Below, in pieces: positions 1 through 6,033 of a DNA stretch of 6,528 nt (the first letter of the stretch is position 1; each line of letters opens with the position of its first letter). The translations under genes and the position numbers were made by a program. Under the pieces are notes generated by a model, which saw only the letters and a program-made list of their open reading frames with translations, ran no database searches and was not told the origin of the DNA. Origin of the DNA: Bacteroidetes bacterium UBA6183 (GTDB taxonomy: Bacteria; Bacteroidota; Bacteroidia; UKL13-3); contig DITN01000051.1 in assembly GCA_002422865.1 (NCBI GenBank), forward strand, positions 31,546 to 38,073. Direction: 5' to 3'.

Positions 1-40
1 CATAACCCGAAGGTCGTAGGTTCGAGTCCTGCCTCCGCAA
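1..40 (+). tRNA. tRNA-Met (CAT), 3' half, cut by the window edge
   Basis: The window opens exactly on the anticodon. CAT at 1-3 is followed by AA (loop positions 37-38) and the 3' strand of the anticodon stem, CCCGA, at 6-10. A five-base variable loop follows. The T-arm is GTAGG at 16-20, the TTCGAGT loop at 21-27, and CCTGC at 28-32; all five pairs form, one of them G-U. The 3' acceptor strand CTCCGCA is at 33-39, with discriminator A at 40. The next bases are CTA, so the CCA tail is not encoded and must be added after transcription. With only the 3' half visible I cannot tell elongator, initiator and CAU-Ile (lysidine) tRNAs apart. The TTCGAGT loop, with T at position 60, does not resolve this. 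Confidence 0.85.
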
Positions 41-78
41 CTAAGGCTAAAGACCAAACGAGAGTTTGGTCTTTTTTT
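15..78 (+). repeat. Direct repeat copy 1 (tRNA 3' end plus terminator)
   Basis: These 64 bases recur without a mismatch at 130-193, offset by 115 bases. The repeat begins at the last base of the tRNA variable loop. It covers the whole T-arm and acceptor 3' strand, then the short spacer and the terminator hairpin. The bases just before it differ (T at 14, A at 129), so the left boundary is sharp. The right boundary falls inside the T-runs. Confidence 0.95.
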
Positions 79-82
79 TTTT
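49..82 (+). terminator. Intrinsic terminator of the tRNA-Met gene
   Basis: A perfect 9-bp stem pairs AGACCAAAC (51-59) with GTTTGGTCT (64-72) around a GAGA tetraloop and runs straight into 11 T residues (72-82). AA at 49-50 can add two more pairs with the T-run. It begins only nine bases after the tRNA discriminator base, so it should end the tRNA transcript. Confidence 0.92.
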
Positions 83-100
83 AGGATAAATTAAAAATTT

Positions 101-155
101 CGGAGGGCTCAAATCCGTCAGCTGACGGACGTAGGTTCGAGTCCTGCCTCCGCAA
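101..155 (+). pseudogene. Truncated tRNA-like copy without D-arm or normal anticodon arm
   Basis: The 3' part is identical to the tRNA-Met upstream: T-arm GTAGG (131-135), TTCGAGT loop, CCTGC (143-147), acceptor strand CTCCGCA (148-154) and discriminator A155. A matching 5' acceptor strand CGGAG (101-105) pairs with CTCCG (148-152). GGCTCA after it resembles the start of a tRNA D-arm. Only 25 bases lie between acceptor and T-arm, where a normal tRNA has about 41. They hold a perfect palindrome, TCCGTCAGCTGACGGA (114-129), that folds as a 6-bp stem with an AGCT loop. No normal seven-base anticodon loop exists. A decayed tRNA duplicate is the simplest reading. An expressed two-armed tRNA-like RNA is the alternative, since acceptor, T-arm and terminator are intact. 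Confidence 0.6.
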
Positions 156-193
156 CTAAGGCTAAAGACCAAACGAGAGTTTGGTCTTTTTTT
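130..193 (+). repeat. Direct repeat copy 2 (tRNA 3' end plus terminator)
   Basis: This is the second exact copy of the 64-base unit at 15-78. Here it follows a palindrome instead of an anticodon arm. A repeat that starts inside a tRNA and covers its 3' end is the usual shape of an integrase attachment site. Only 51 bases separate the two copies, which leaves no room for an element, so a local tandem duplication or a remnant left after loss of an element are both possible. Confidence 0.95.
164..193 (+). terminator. Second copy of the tRNA terminator
   Basis: It has the same 9-bp stem (166-174 with 179-187) and GAGA loop as the upstream terminator, with seven T residues (187-193) before a G. 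It would end any transcript of the tRNA-like copy or read-through from the tRNA-Met gene. It also lies between this plus-strand RNA unit and the convergent lipoprotein gene. Confidence 0.88.
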
Positions 194-246
194 GTTTTAG
201 CAGGTCTGGGTTTACAAAAAGTTTAAATATGATTATCTCAACTCAA

Positions 247-852
247 TTACTTACCACCAATTAAACTATACGTTTTATTTTCTTTTTTACTTTTAATGAG
301 TAAAACGCCATAAGGTTGGTTGTAATAGCAGGTGTAGGTATCGTCTATGATATTAAATGTTACATCTTTTCCGGTTGCAGTAGATACGTTTTTATACCAA
401 ACTCCGGCTACGTTTGCCGAGTCTAAATTTAAAGGGCTGTAGGTGCCCACCGTTAAATAATCGATGTAATAATGAACCGGAAAGGTGGGTACCGTTAACA
501 CAATGTTTTTTCCGTTGGCTTTTTGGTAAACATCAAAAGCCAGGTTTCCTTTTATGGGTTTGTAACTTATTTTAAAGGCTTGGTCTAATATTTTATGGAA
601 ACAAACCGGTGTAACGGGTTTGGAGGTTTCTTCATAAAATAAATTTTCACCTTGACCAACAACTAAACTCGTATCGTTTAGTTCATCCACAAAACACAAT
701 GTGTCGGTTCCGGTGTATGGCAGTTTGCCAAAAGCATCGTTACTGATGTTGTTTACTTCGTTGGTTAGTTTATCGCAGGTATTATCGTTGCAGGCGCTGA
801 GTATAGTATAACCAATAAGGGCAATTACAAGTAGGGTGTTTGATTGATTCAT
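247..852 (-). CDS. Putative lipoprotein of unknown function, 201 aa
   Basis: I do not recognise the family. The ATG at 850-852 gives a classic lipoprotein start: a hydrophobic segment (residues 6-18) ending in the lipobox LSAC, with Cys21 as the lipidated residue. The reading frame continues upstream to a TTG at 910-912, but that adds 20 residues before the signal peptide, so I reject the longer form. After the acylated cysteine come a short polar linker and a roughly 175-residue domain rich in Tyr, Val, Thr and Asn, probably mostly beta-strand. Cys26, Cys53, Cys84 and Cys175 could form disulfides after export. The protein should sit in the inner or outer membrane facing the periplasm, or on the surface. 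No Shine-Dalgarno site is visible. The gene converges with the tRNA unit at its left and is 271 bases from the next minus-strand gene, so it is probably transcribed alone. Confidence 0.78.
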   Translation of the reverse strand: MNQSNTLLVIALIGYTILSACNDNTCDKLTNEVNNISNDAFGKLPYTGTDTLCFVDELNDTSLVVGQGENLFYEETSKPVTPVCFHKILDQAFKISYKPIKGNLAFDVYQKANGKNIVLTVPTFPVHYYIDYLTVGTYSPLNLDSANVAGVWYKNVSTATGKDVTFNIIDDTYTCYYNQPYGVLLIKSKKENKTYSLIGGK

Positions 853-1123
853 GTTAAAATTGATGCCGAAAAAATAAGTGAAAAAGGTGATGTTTTGGAG
901 ATAAGACAACAAACGATAGCTTTTCCCTTATGTTAAAGAAAGCGAAGAACTGTCTGCATAAAGATACTTCTTCCCCAACACATTTTAGTTAGTGATAAGC
1001 TATCCATTTTTTTGACAGTAAAATTTAGGTTTAAACGTTAAACAAGGCTGTAAAATCGCCAGAAAGTATGCTTTACATTTTTAATACAGAGTTGTGCAGC
1101 AGCTAAGTGTGTTAGGTGTAGTT

Positions 1124-1693
1124 TTAATTCGTTGTCAACATGGTCAATATTTCCTTTTTTGTCTTGTTGTAAATTAACTCCATGCCAACAAAAGCAGTCA
1201 CATAGCTTATTTGAAACTCTTTGTTGTCAATGTAATATTCAGAAAGTCCTTCGTGCCTTATTGATATATAAGTTAATTTATTAGGATTATGTCTTTGTGT
1301 GAATTGATATGTTACAAACTCAAATGTCGCTCTTATGGTCTGAGGTCCTGTTTTTTGGCCATTTATTTCTGTTTCATTAATAGTCGTGTCAATAGGTATC
1401 TTGGATGAGATTTTCATGATTTTGCATGTCCCCAAACTACTCGAAGTCCAGATGTCGATATGATGATTTCCATTGTCTTTGGCCGAATGCTGAAACTTTG
1501 AAATGTCGAGTTTTGTGAAATTTTCAAATACATTTAAACTGTTGGTGTCACCCATGAAATGTCCGTCCCTCAAAACTATTTTATCTTGTCCATAAGTTTT
1601 TGCAAAATCAAAATCTGTCTGTGTGAAAGATGTCAACAAGACGAAGCTATTAGCTAAAAAAATAAGTTTAATTGTCGTCATAAAATTGCACAT
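1124..1693 (-). CDS. Exported protein of unknown function, 189 aa
   Basis: I cannot assign this protein to a family. The N-terminus has one basic residue before a hydrophobic stretch (about residues 9-22), then Ser-Phe-Thr-Gln, which fits a type I signal peptide cleaved near residue 24-25. There is no lipobox. An in-frame ATG at 1679-1681 (Met5) is an equally good start and leaves a more typical signal peptide; no ribosome-binding site decides between them. The mature part is about 165 residues of mixed polar composition. It includes a stretch rich in His, Asn and Asp (around residues 70-80) and alternating hydrophobic segments near the C-terminus that suggest beta-strands. I see no catalytic motif. 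Large gaps lie on both sides (271 and 614 bases), so it stands alone rather than in an operon. It could be a recently acquired accessory gene, but this is only a guess from its isolation and lack of recognisable relatives. Confidence 0.62.
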   Translation of the reverse strand: MCNFMTTIKLIFLANSFVLLTSFTQTDFDFAKTYGQDKIVLRDGHFMGDTNSLNVFENFTKLDISKFQHSAKDNGNHHIDIWTSSSLGTCKIMKISSKIPIDTTINETEINGQKTGPQTIRATFEFVTYQFTQRHNPNKLTYISIRHEGLSEYYIDNKEFQISYVTAFVGMELIYNKTKKEILTMLTTN

Positions 1694-2257
1694 AAAGTCA
1701 GCGTGTGAAAACTAATTCACATTTTGTATGGTAAAACTATTGAAATTTACTGAAGAAACAACGAGCAAAAATTACAATTGGCTTTTGTTTTGTTGTTAAT
1801 TGACAGGCACGTGCGCGTGAACAGAGCAGATTTCCCCCAATTTGTTCTGATGCAGCCAATTGCCATGGCAACATTACGACCCATAAAAACGATGAATTTT
1901 AGTTTAAGAGAAAGGGAAAAATAAGAGTTCGGTGTTTGATAAAAATCCATAAATAAATAAGGATTTAGCCTCCGCTGGTTTCGCAATCTTCTAACGTCTT
2001 TAAAATTACTTTTAAAAATCCCACAAGGGTAAAAAAGCCTGATTTTGAAGTGCGGTTGAGCCTTTGATGAAATAGTGTTATTTTTTTCAAATATTAACCG
2101 AACTCTTGGGTGCAATATTAGCAGTAATAGTTGGTTTATCCTATTGGTGTTGAATAATTACAATAGAATACTCATGGTGTGATCATTGATTTATTGGATT
2201 AGAATGGGTGTTTTACTGATGAGATTTTTTACAGAAAGGGGGCTAAAATCAACCCAC
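1694..2257. other. Gene-poor region of 564 bases
   Basis: Apart from the possible promoter near its left end, I see no convincing gene. A 122-codon minus-strand reading frame spans 1747-2115. It begins with TTG; its first ATG is at 1948-1950. It has no signal peptide or domain, and its make-up (many Arg, Asn, Phe and Cys in irregular order) looks like translated non-coding DNA. Short symmetric elements are present: a 12-base perfect palindrome TTGCCATGGCAA at 1860-1871, and an inverted 8-base pair, CAATTGGC at 1775-1782 and GCCAATTG at 1855-1862. Part of this stretch may be an interspersed repeat or a dead gene, but I cannot show that from one window. Confidence 0.4.
1732..1761 (-). promoter_or_regulatory. 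Possible Bacteroidota-type promoter for the exported protein gene
   Basis: Read on the minus strand, TAGTTTTA (1739-1732) matches TAnnTTTG except for the last base, and a TTG lies 19 bases upstream (1761-1759). The spacing and position, about 40 bases before the ATG at 1693, suit a sigma-ABfr promoter. AT-rich sequence yields such matches often, so this is weak. Confidence 0.25.
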
Positions 2258-2288
2258 AAAAAAAGCTGCACCTTTTGGGTACAGCTTT
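2258..2288 (-). terminator. Intrinsic terminator of the WG-repeat gene
   Basis: On the minus strand, AAAGCTG (2288-2282) pairs with CAGCTTT (2268-2262). After one mismatch the stem continues with ACC and GGT pairs around a five-base loop. The hairpin leads directly into seven T residues (2264-2258). It starts about 20 bases after the WG-gene stop codon, the expected position for its terminator. Confidence 0.85.
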
Positions 2289-2307
2289 AAAATATTATTT
2301 GATATCC

Positions 2308-2700
2308 TTATTGTAAGGTTACTACTTCTTCGCCTGCTTCGTTTATTAAACCTCTTCGTCCGTTTAGCGATACAATGGCCAGTCCGTTTTTAAATGGCCC
2401 TATAAAATCGTATTTAACCGGTATGTATTCTTCACCTGCCTCGTTGATAAAGCCATATTTTCCGGCAATTTCAACTTTGGCTCTGCCTTTTTCCCAAGGA
2501 TAAATTTGGTCGTATTTTACAGGTACAAATTCTTCACCTGCTTCGTTTATAAAACCTTGTTTACCGTCTTTTTCAACTTTGGCAATACCATTTTTAAAAG
2601 GGTGTATCACATCGTAACCCGATGCCGGTTTTTTACCTCCTTTTTGTGCAAATGCAGTAACAGAAAATAATATAACTATGCTTAATAAAAATCCTCTCAT
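2308..2700 (-). CDS. Secreted WG-repeat protein, 130 aa
   Basis: The N-terminus is a clear type I signal peptide: a short basic start (Arg2), a hydrophobic core at residues 4-15 and an AFA-Q cleavage site after residue 18. A short Gly/Lys linker follows, then three consecutive 34-residue repeats at 29-62, 63-96 and 97-130. Each begins with Tyr-Asp, has P-(F/W)-x-(K/N)-G near its middle and ends in G-x-x-N-E-A-G-E-E; INEAGEE is identical in all three. This matches the WG/KWG-repeat family, common in Bacteroidota exported proteins, whose repeats form small beta-units and whose biochemical role is not established. The expected Trp-Gly is replaced by Tyr-Gly, Gln-Gly or Arg-Gly. Family members often have many more repeats, so three is a small example. 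It ends soon after the third repeat, with no other domain. It probably acts in the periplasm or outside the cell. It lies 108 bases downstream of rnr but has its own likely promoter and terminator. Confidence 0.85.
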   Translation of the reverse strand: MRGFLLSIVILFSVTAFAQKGGKKPASGYDVIHPFKNGIAKVEKDGKQGFINEAGEEFVPVKYDQIYPWEKGRAKVEIAGKYGFINEAGEEYIPVKYDFIGPFKNGLAIVSLNGRRGLINEAGEEVVTLQ

Positions 2701-2720
2701 TGCGTACTTCTAAATTTAGC

Positions 2721-2756
2721 CAAATATATGAGTTTGAGTATTTATTTCTAATGCAA
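2721..2756 (-). promoter_or_regulatory. Likely Bacteroidota-type promoter of the WG-repeat gene
   Basis: On the minus strand TATATTTG (2728-2721) is an exact match to the TAnnTTTG -7 element used by the Bacteroidota primary sigma factor. A TTG that could serve as the -33 element lies at 2756-2754, 25 bases upstream, slightly further than usual. The start codon at 2700 would follow a short leader of roughly 15 bases. This suggests the WG gene can be transcribed independently of rnr. Confidence 0.45.
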
Positions 2757-2808
2757 GTGGCATTAAAGTGTAAAAATATTGATTATCAGTATAAAAAATA
2801 ATTAAAAA

Positions 2809-5013
2809 TTACCTTCTGCGTTTTTTTCTTTTTTCTTCTTTACGCACGTTTTTATCAATCTTTTTGGTAATTCTGCGGGCCGTGGCTACTTCTACTACAT
2901 CTAAATCAATCTGACGTTTTTGTAAATCGGCTTGCTTAACGGTTACTTTAATTTCGCCACCTAACTGAAATATTTTACGTGTGCGCCTGCCAATAATCCA
3001 TTGGTTAAACTCATCGTAATCGTAAAAGTCGTCTGTTAAGTTGGCTAACCTAACCAAACCTTCGCATTTGTATTCAGTGATCTCTACATAAATACCCCAC
3101 TCGGTAACTCCGCTTATTATACCATCAAACTGTTCACCAATAAATTGTTTAATGTACTCCACCTGTTTGTATTTAACACTGGCACGTTCGGCATCGGCAG
3201 CCTGAATTTCCATTTGTGATGAGTGTTTACATTTTTCTTCATACTCCGCTTCGTTAGCCGATTTGCCTTTGTTTAAATACGAAAACAATAAACGGTGTGC
3301 CATTAAATCGGGGTACCTGCGAATTGGAGAGGTGAAGTGCGTATAAAAATCGAATGCCAAACCATAATGACTTGTTTTTTTTGTGCTGTAATAGGCTTTC
3401 ATCATACTGCGCACAGCCATGTTTTGTACAATGTTTTGTTCGGGTTTACCTTCTACATCGTTTAACAAATTATTAAACGAAGTGGATATGGCCTTTTGCG
3501 ATGTGGTTTGAATGCTTAACCCAAAACGTGCCGCAAACAAATTGAAGAGTTTTAATTTTTCTTCGCTTGGTGGCTCATGTACACGGTACACAAATGTTTT
3601 AGGTTGTTTTTCGCCTTTCATTTTATGTACAAACTCTGCTACTGTTCGGTTGGCCAATAACATAAACTCTTCAATCATTTTGTGTGCATCTTTACGCACC
3701 TTTTTAAAAATGCCTATCGGTTTATAGTTTTCATCCAACTTAAATTTTATCTCTTCGGTTTCAAAATTTACGGCACCATTTTTAAAACGTGCTTTGCGCA
3801 ATATCAAAGCAATGTCGTTTAGTATGTTGATCTCTTTTGCAAAATCACCAACCTTACTTTCAATGCGATCTTGAGCTTCCTCGTATGCAAAACGCCTATC
3901 ACTATAAATAACTGTTTTGCCAATCCACTTGTCTAAAATTTCACCTTCTAGTGTCATTTTAAATACGGCACTAAAAGTTAATTTCTCCTCTTGCGGACGT
4001 AATGAACACACCCCATTACTTAGTTTTTCGGGCAACATAGGTATGGTTCTATCCACCAAATAAACCGATGTGGCGCGTTCAAAAGCTTCGGCATCAAGCA
4101 CCGTGTCGGGTGTTACATAATGAGAAACATCGGCAATATGAACGCCAATTTCGTATATGCCATCTTCTACCTCTTCAATAGAAAGTGCATCATCAAAATC
4201 TTTAGCATCTTCCGGATCGATGGTAAACGTGGTAATTTTTCTAAAATCCCTGCGTTTGGCTATTTCGTCTTTGGTAATTACATCAGGAATTTTTTCCGCT
4301 TCTTTTTCTACAGCATCCGGAAATTTATTGGCAAAACCATACTCGGCAATAATGGCGTGCATCTCGGTGTTGTGGTCACCGGGTTTACCTAAAATTTCAA
4401 TAATTTCACCAATGGGATTTTTGTGTTCGTTGCTCCAATCCACCACACGAGCCACCACTTTTTCTCCGTTTTTGGCTTTGTTTATTTTCCCTTCGGGAAT
4501 AAAAATATCAATAGGTACACGTTTATCATCGGGCGAAACAAAAGCATAGTTATGGCCTAACTCAACCACCCCTACAAACTCTTCGCGTTTACGTTTAAGT
4601 ACTTCCACCACTTCACCTTCCACTCTGCTTCCGCTGCGTTTGGCAAACAGGTTTATTTTAACGGTGTCGCCATGCAAACCTGTATTTAAGTTTTCGCTGC
4701 CAATATAAATATCATCTGTAGTTCCGCTACCTTCTTCAGGTATTACAAATCCGGCACCGCGTTGTGTTATCTCTAACCTTCCGGTTATAAAATGGGTAGT
4801 TAACAGTGCTAAATATTTACCCGGCATTACTTCATCAATCATTCCATCTTTTTCCATTTGTTTTAATGTTCTGATGATGTAGTTTTTACCTTCGGTACTT
4901 TCTATATTTAATGCTGCGCCAATTTGTTTATAGTTAAATGCTTTTTTACTGTTTGCTGCAAAAAAACGTTCTATTTCTTTGCGCACAGTTTTTAAATTCT
5001 TCTCTCTTTTCAT
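2809..5013 (-). CDS. rnr: Ribonuclease R, 734 aa
   Basis: RNase R is a processive 3'-5' exoribonuclease that unwinds and degrades structured RNA, acting in mRNA decay, rRNA quality control and tmRNA-linked decay in the cytoplasm. The domain order fits the family: an N-terminal winged helix (about residues 5-70), two cold-shock RNA-binding domains (about 75-140 and 145-210), the RNB catalytic domain (about 255-580) and a C-terminal S1 domain (about 627-707). The RNB active-site motif TIDPEDAKDFDDAL (264-277) supplies the metal-binding aspartates D266, D272, D274 and D275. The second signature, HFTSPIRRYPDLMAHR (559-574), carries the conserved arginines near the active site. The protein ends in a Lys/Arg-rich tail (about 717-734), usual in RNase R and lacking in RNase II; it supports binding to structured RNA. 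Length and domains are complete. The ATG at 5011-5013 begins directly before the winged helix. The exonuclease gene ends 78 bases upstream, so co-transcription is plausible. Confidence 0.96.
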   Translation of the reverse strand: MKREKNLKTVRKEIERFFAANSKKAFNYKQIGAALNIESTEGKNYIIRTLKQMEKDGMIDEVMPGKYLALLTTHFITGRLEITQRGAGFVIPEEGSGTTDDIYIGSENLNTGLHGDTVKINLFAKRSGSRVEGEVVEVLKRKREEFVGVVELGHNYAFVSPDDKRVPIDIFIPEGKINKAKNGEKVVARVVDWSNEHKNPIGEIIEILGKPGDHNTEMHAIIAEYGFANKFPDAVEKEAEKIPDVITKDEIAKRRDFRKITTFTIDPEDAKDFDDALSIEEVEDGIYEIGVHIADVSHYVTPDTVLDAEAFERATSVYLVDRTIPMLPEKLSNGVCSLRPQEEKLTFSAVFKMTLEGEILDKWIGKTVIYSDRRFAYEEAQDRIESKVGDFAKEINILNDIALILRKARFKNGAVNFETEEIKFKLDENYKPIGIFKKVRKDAHKMIEEFMLLANRTVAEFVHKMKGEKQPKTFVYRVHEPPSEEKLKLFNLFAARFGLSIQTTSQKAISTSFNNLLNDVEGKPEQNIVQNMAVRSMMKAYYSTKKTSHYGLAFDFYTHFTSPIRRYPDLMAHRLLFSYLNKGKSANEAEYEEKCKHSSQMEIQAADAERASVKYKQVEYIKQFIGEQFDGIISGVTEWGIYVEITEYKCEGLVRLANLTDDFYDYDEFNQWIIGRRTRKIFQLGGEIKVTVKQADLQKRQIDLDVVEVATARRITKKIDKNVRKEEKRKKRRR

Positions 5014-5091
5014 AATCTAATTTACCTTGGTAAAAGTAAGTATAATCGGGTTAGGTTGGTTGTTAACTTTTTTGTGTTTGATGTTTAAACA

Positions 5092-5811
5092 CTAACTCAT
5101 GATTACATCATGTTCATCTAACAACGTTTCGCCCCTAAATCTAAGTATAAGTTGTGCAACCGTAACCACATCTTTCTGGCAATAGGTTTTAATGCGCTCC
5201 AAGTCGTTTTCATTCCAATACACGGTCCAAACTTGGCTGCCATCAATGTCATCTTTTGGTGTTGGGATATCAAATGTTGCAGCCAACAATTCTAATGAAG
5301 TAAAGTTTTTAAAATCGCCAAATTTCCATAGCTCCATCGTGTCTAAATGATTTACTTCCCAAGGTTTTTTACCGGCAATGTTTAATATGGTAGGGATTTC
5401 AATACCGTTAATCAACATCCTGCGGCACATGTAAGGGAAGTCGAACTCTTTACCGTTGTGCGCGCACAATAGGTTGTCCGGGTCGTCAAAATGCCTATTA
5501 AGCATGGTTGCAAATTCTTCCAACAGCAGTTTTTCATCATCGCCATAAAATGATTTTACCCTGAATTGCCAGTAGTTTCCGCTGCGGTTGAAAATACCAA
5601 CCGAAATGCAAATAATCTTTCCAAACTCGGCATAAATGCCTGCTCGCGGGTAAATATCTGCAGCGGTTTGCGATTCGTCACGTTTAATAAAGGCCGATTT
5701 TTTATCCCACAAATGCTGCCATTTTTCGGGTGCTTCTTTGTAGGTTGGGTATTGTGGCACTGTTTCAATATCAAGCACCAACATTTTTGTTAAGTCGAGG
5801 TTTTGTAACAT
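5092..5811 (-). CDS. 3'-5' exonuclease of the PolB-like (exo2) DEDDy family, 239 aa
   Basis: This is a stand-alone RNase H-fold exonuclease similar to the proofreading domain of family B DNA polymerases (PF10108 type). The three Exo motifs are visible. Exo I is LVLDIETVP, with D14 and E16. Exo II is AHNGKEFDFPYM, with D124. Exo III is YCQKD, with Y210 and D214; this Y-x3-D form makes it DEDDy. These four acidic residues would bind the two catalytic metal ions. HLDTMELWKFGDFKNFTSL (155-173) is also typical of this group. There is no polymerase domain and no signal peptide, so it should act in the cytoplasm on DNA or RNA 3' ends; the substrate of this family is not firmly known. The ATG at 5809-5811 is preferred over Met10 because relatives I recall have a short leader before the Exo I strand. 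The gene precedes rnr by 78 bases on the same strand with no terminator between, hinting at a joint nuclease transcription unit. Confidence 0.9.
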   Translation of the reverse strand: MLQNLDLTKMLVLDIETVPQYPTYKEAPEKWQHLWDKKSAFIKRDESQTAADIYPRAGIYAEFGKIICISVGIFNRSGNYWQFRVKSFYGDDEKLLLEEFATMLNRHFDDPDNLLCAHNGKEFDFPYMCRRMLINGIEIPTILNIAGKKPWEVNHLDTMELWKFGDFKNFTSLELLAATFDIPTPKDDIDGSQVWTVYWNENDLERIKTYCQKDVVTVAQLILRFRGETLLDEHDVIMS

Positions 5812-5889
5812 ACACTTGGGTAATTATGGTTACTTCGATTTTACGGTTTTTATTTTTAATTTAAAAGGGGGGATGGTTATTGGTTGATT

Positions 5890-5915
5890 CACTTCTTCGC
5901 CAAAGCTACGAAGTG
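5890..5915. repeat. Small inverted repeat
   Basis: CACTTC at 5890-5895 is matched by GAAGTG at 5910-5915. An alternative fold pairs CTTCG (5895-5899) with CGAAG (5909-5913). No T-run follows on either side, so it is not an obvious terminator. The CACTTC and GAAGTG words recur in the palindrome at 6274-6291. Confidence 0.4.
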
Positions 5916-6033
5916 TGAAGAGTTGTTGGATGACCGGTTGAATAGATATGAGTTGACTGAAGGTTGTTTTGATACCAATTTGGATTTTTGAAAAGTAGTT
6001 AAGCATGGTGAATCTTGTGCTTCTAATTTTTAC

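Noticed and set aside
1012..1017. TTGACA as a -35 promoter box on the plus strand
   Set aside because: No suitable -10 partner or plus-strand gene follows, and Bacteroidota promoters do not use this consensus.
1029..1043. Inverted repeat GTTTAA/TTAAAC as a terminator for the exported protein gene
   Set aside because: The stem has only A-T pairs apart from the end, the loop is three bases and no T-run follows on the minus strand.
1091..1123. Integron attC site after the exported protein gene (ACCTAAC core-like word on the minus strand)
   Set aside because: A matching GTTRRRY partner and the imperfect palindrome of an attC site are not found downstream, and there is no integrase in view.
1747..2115. 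122-codon minus-strand reading frame as a protein gene
   Set aside because: It starts with TTG, has no signal peptide or domain, has irregular composition and no ribosome-binding site; its first ATG lies 55 codons in.
3512..3727. Plus-strand frame of 71 codons
   Set aside because: It is antisense to the catalytic domain of RNase R, a complete and strongly conserved gene, so it is a shadow.
4120..4549. Two overlapping plus-strand frames of 90 and 130 codons
   Set aside because: Both are antisense to rnr. Their low-complexity Ser/Phe/Ile-rich translations reflect the complementary strand, not a protein.
5074..5092. Terminator between the exonuclease gene and rnr (GTGTTT/AAACAC hairpin)
   Set aside because: The stem is weak and in the direction of transcription it is followed by A residues, not T residues.
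5556..5793. A plus-strand and an out-of-frame minus-strand reading frame
   Set aside because: Both overlap the N-terminal half of the exonuclease, whose Exo motifs show which frame is real.
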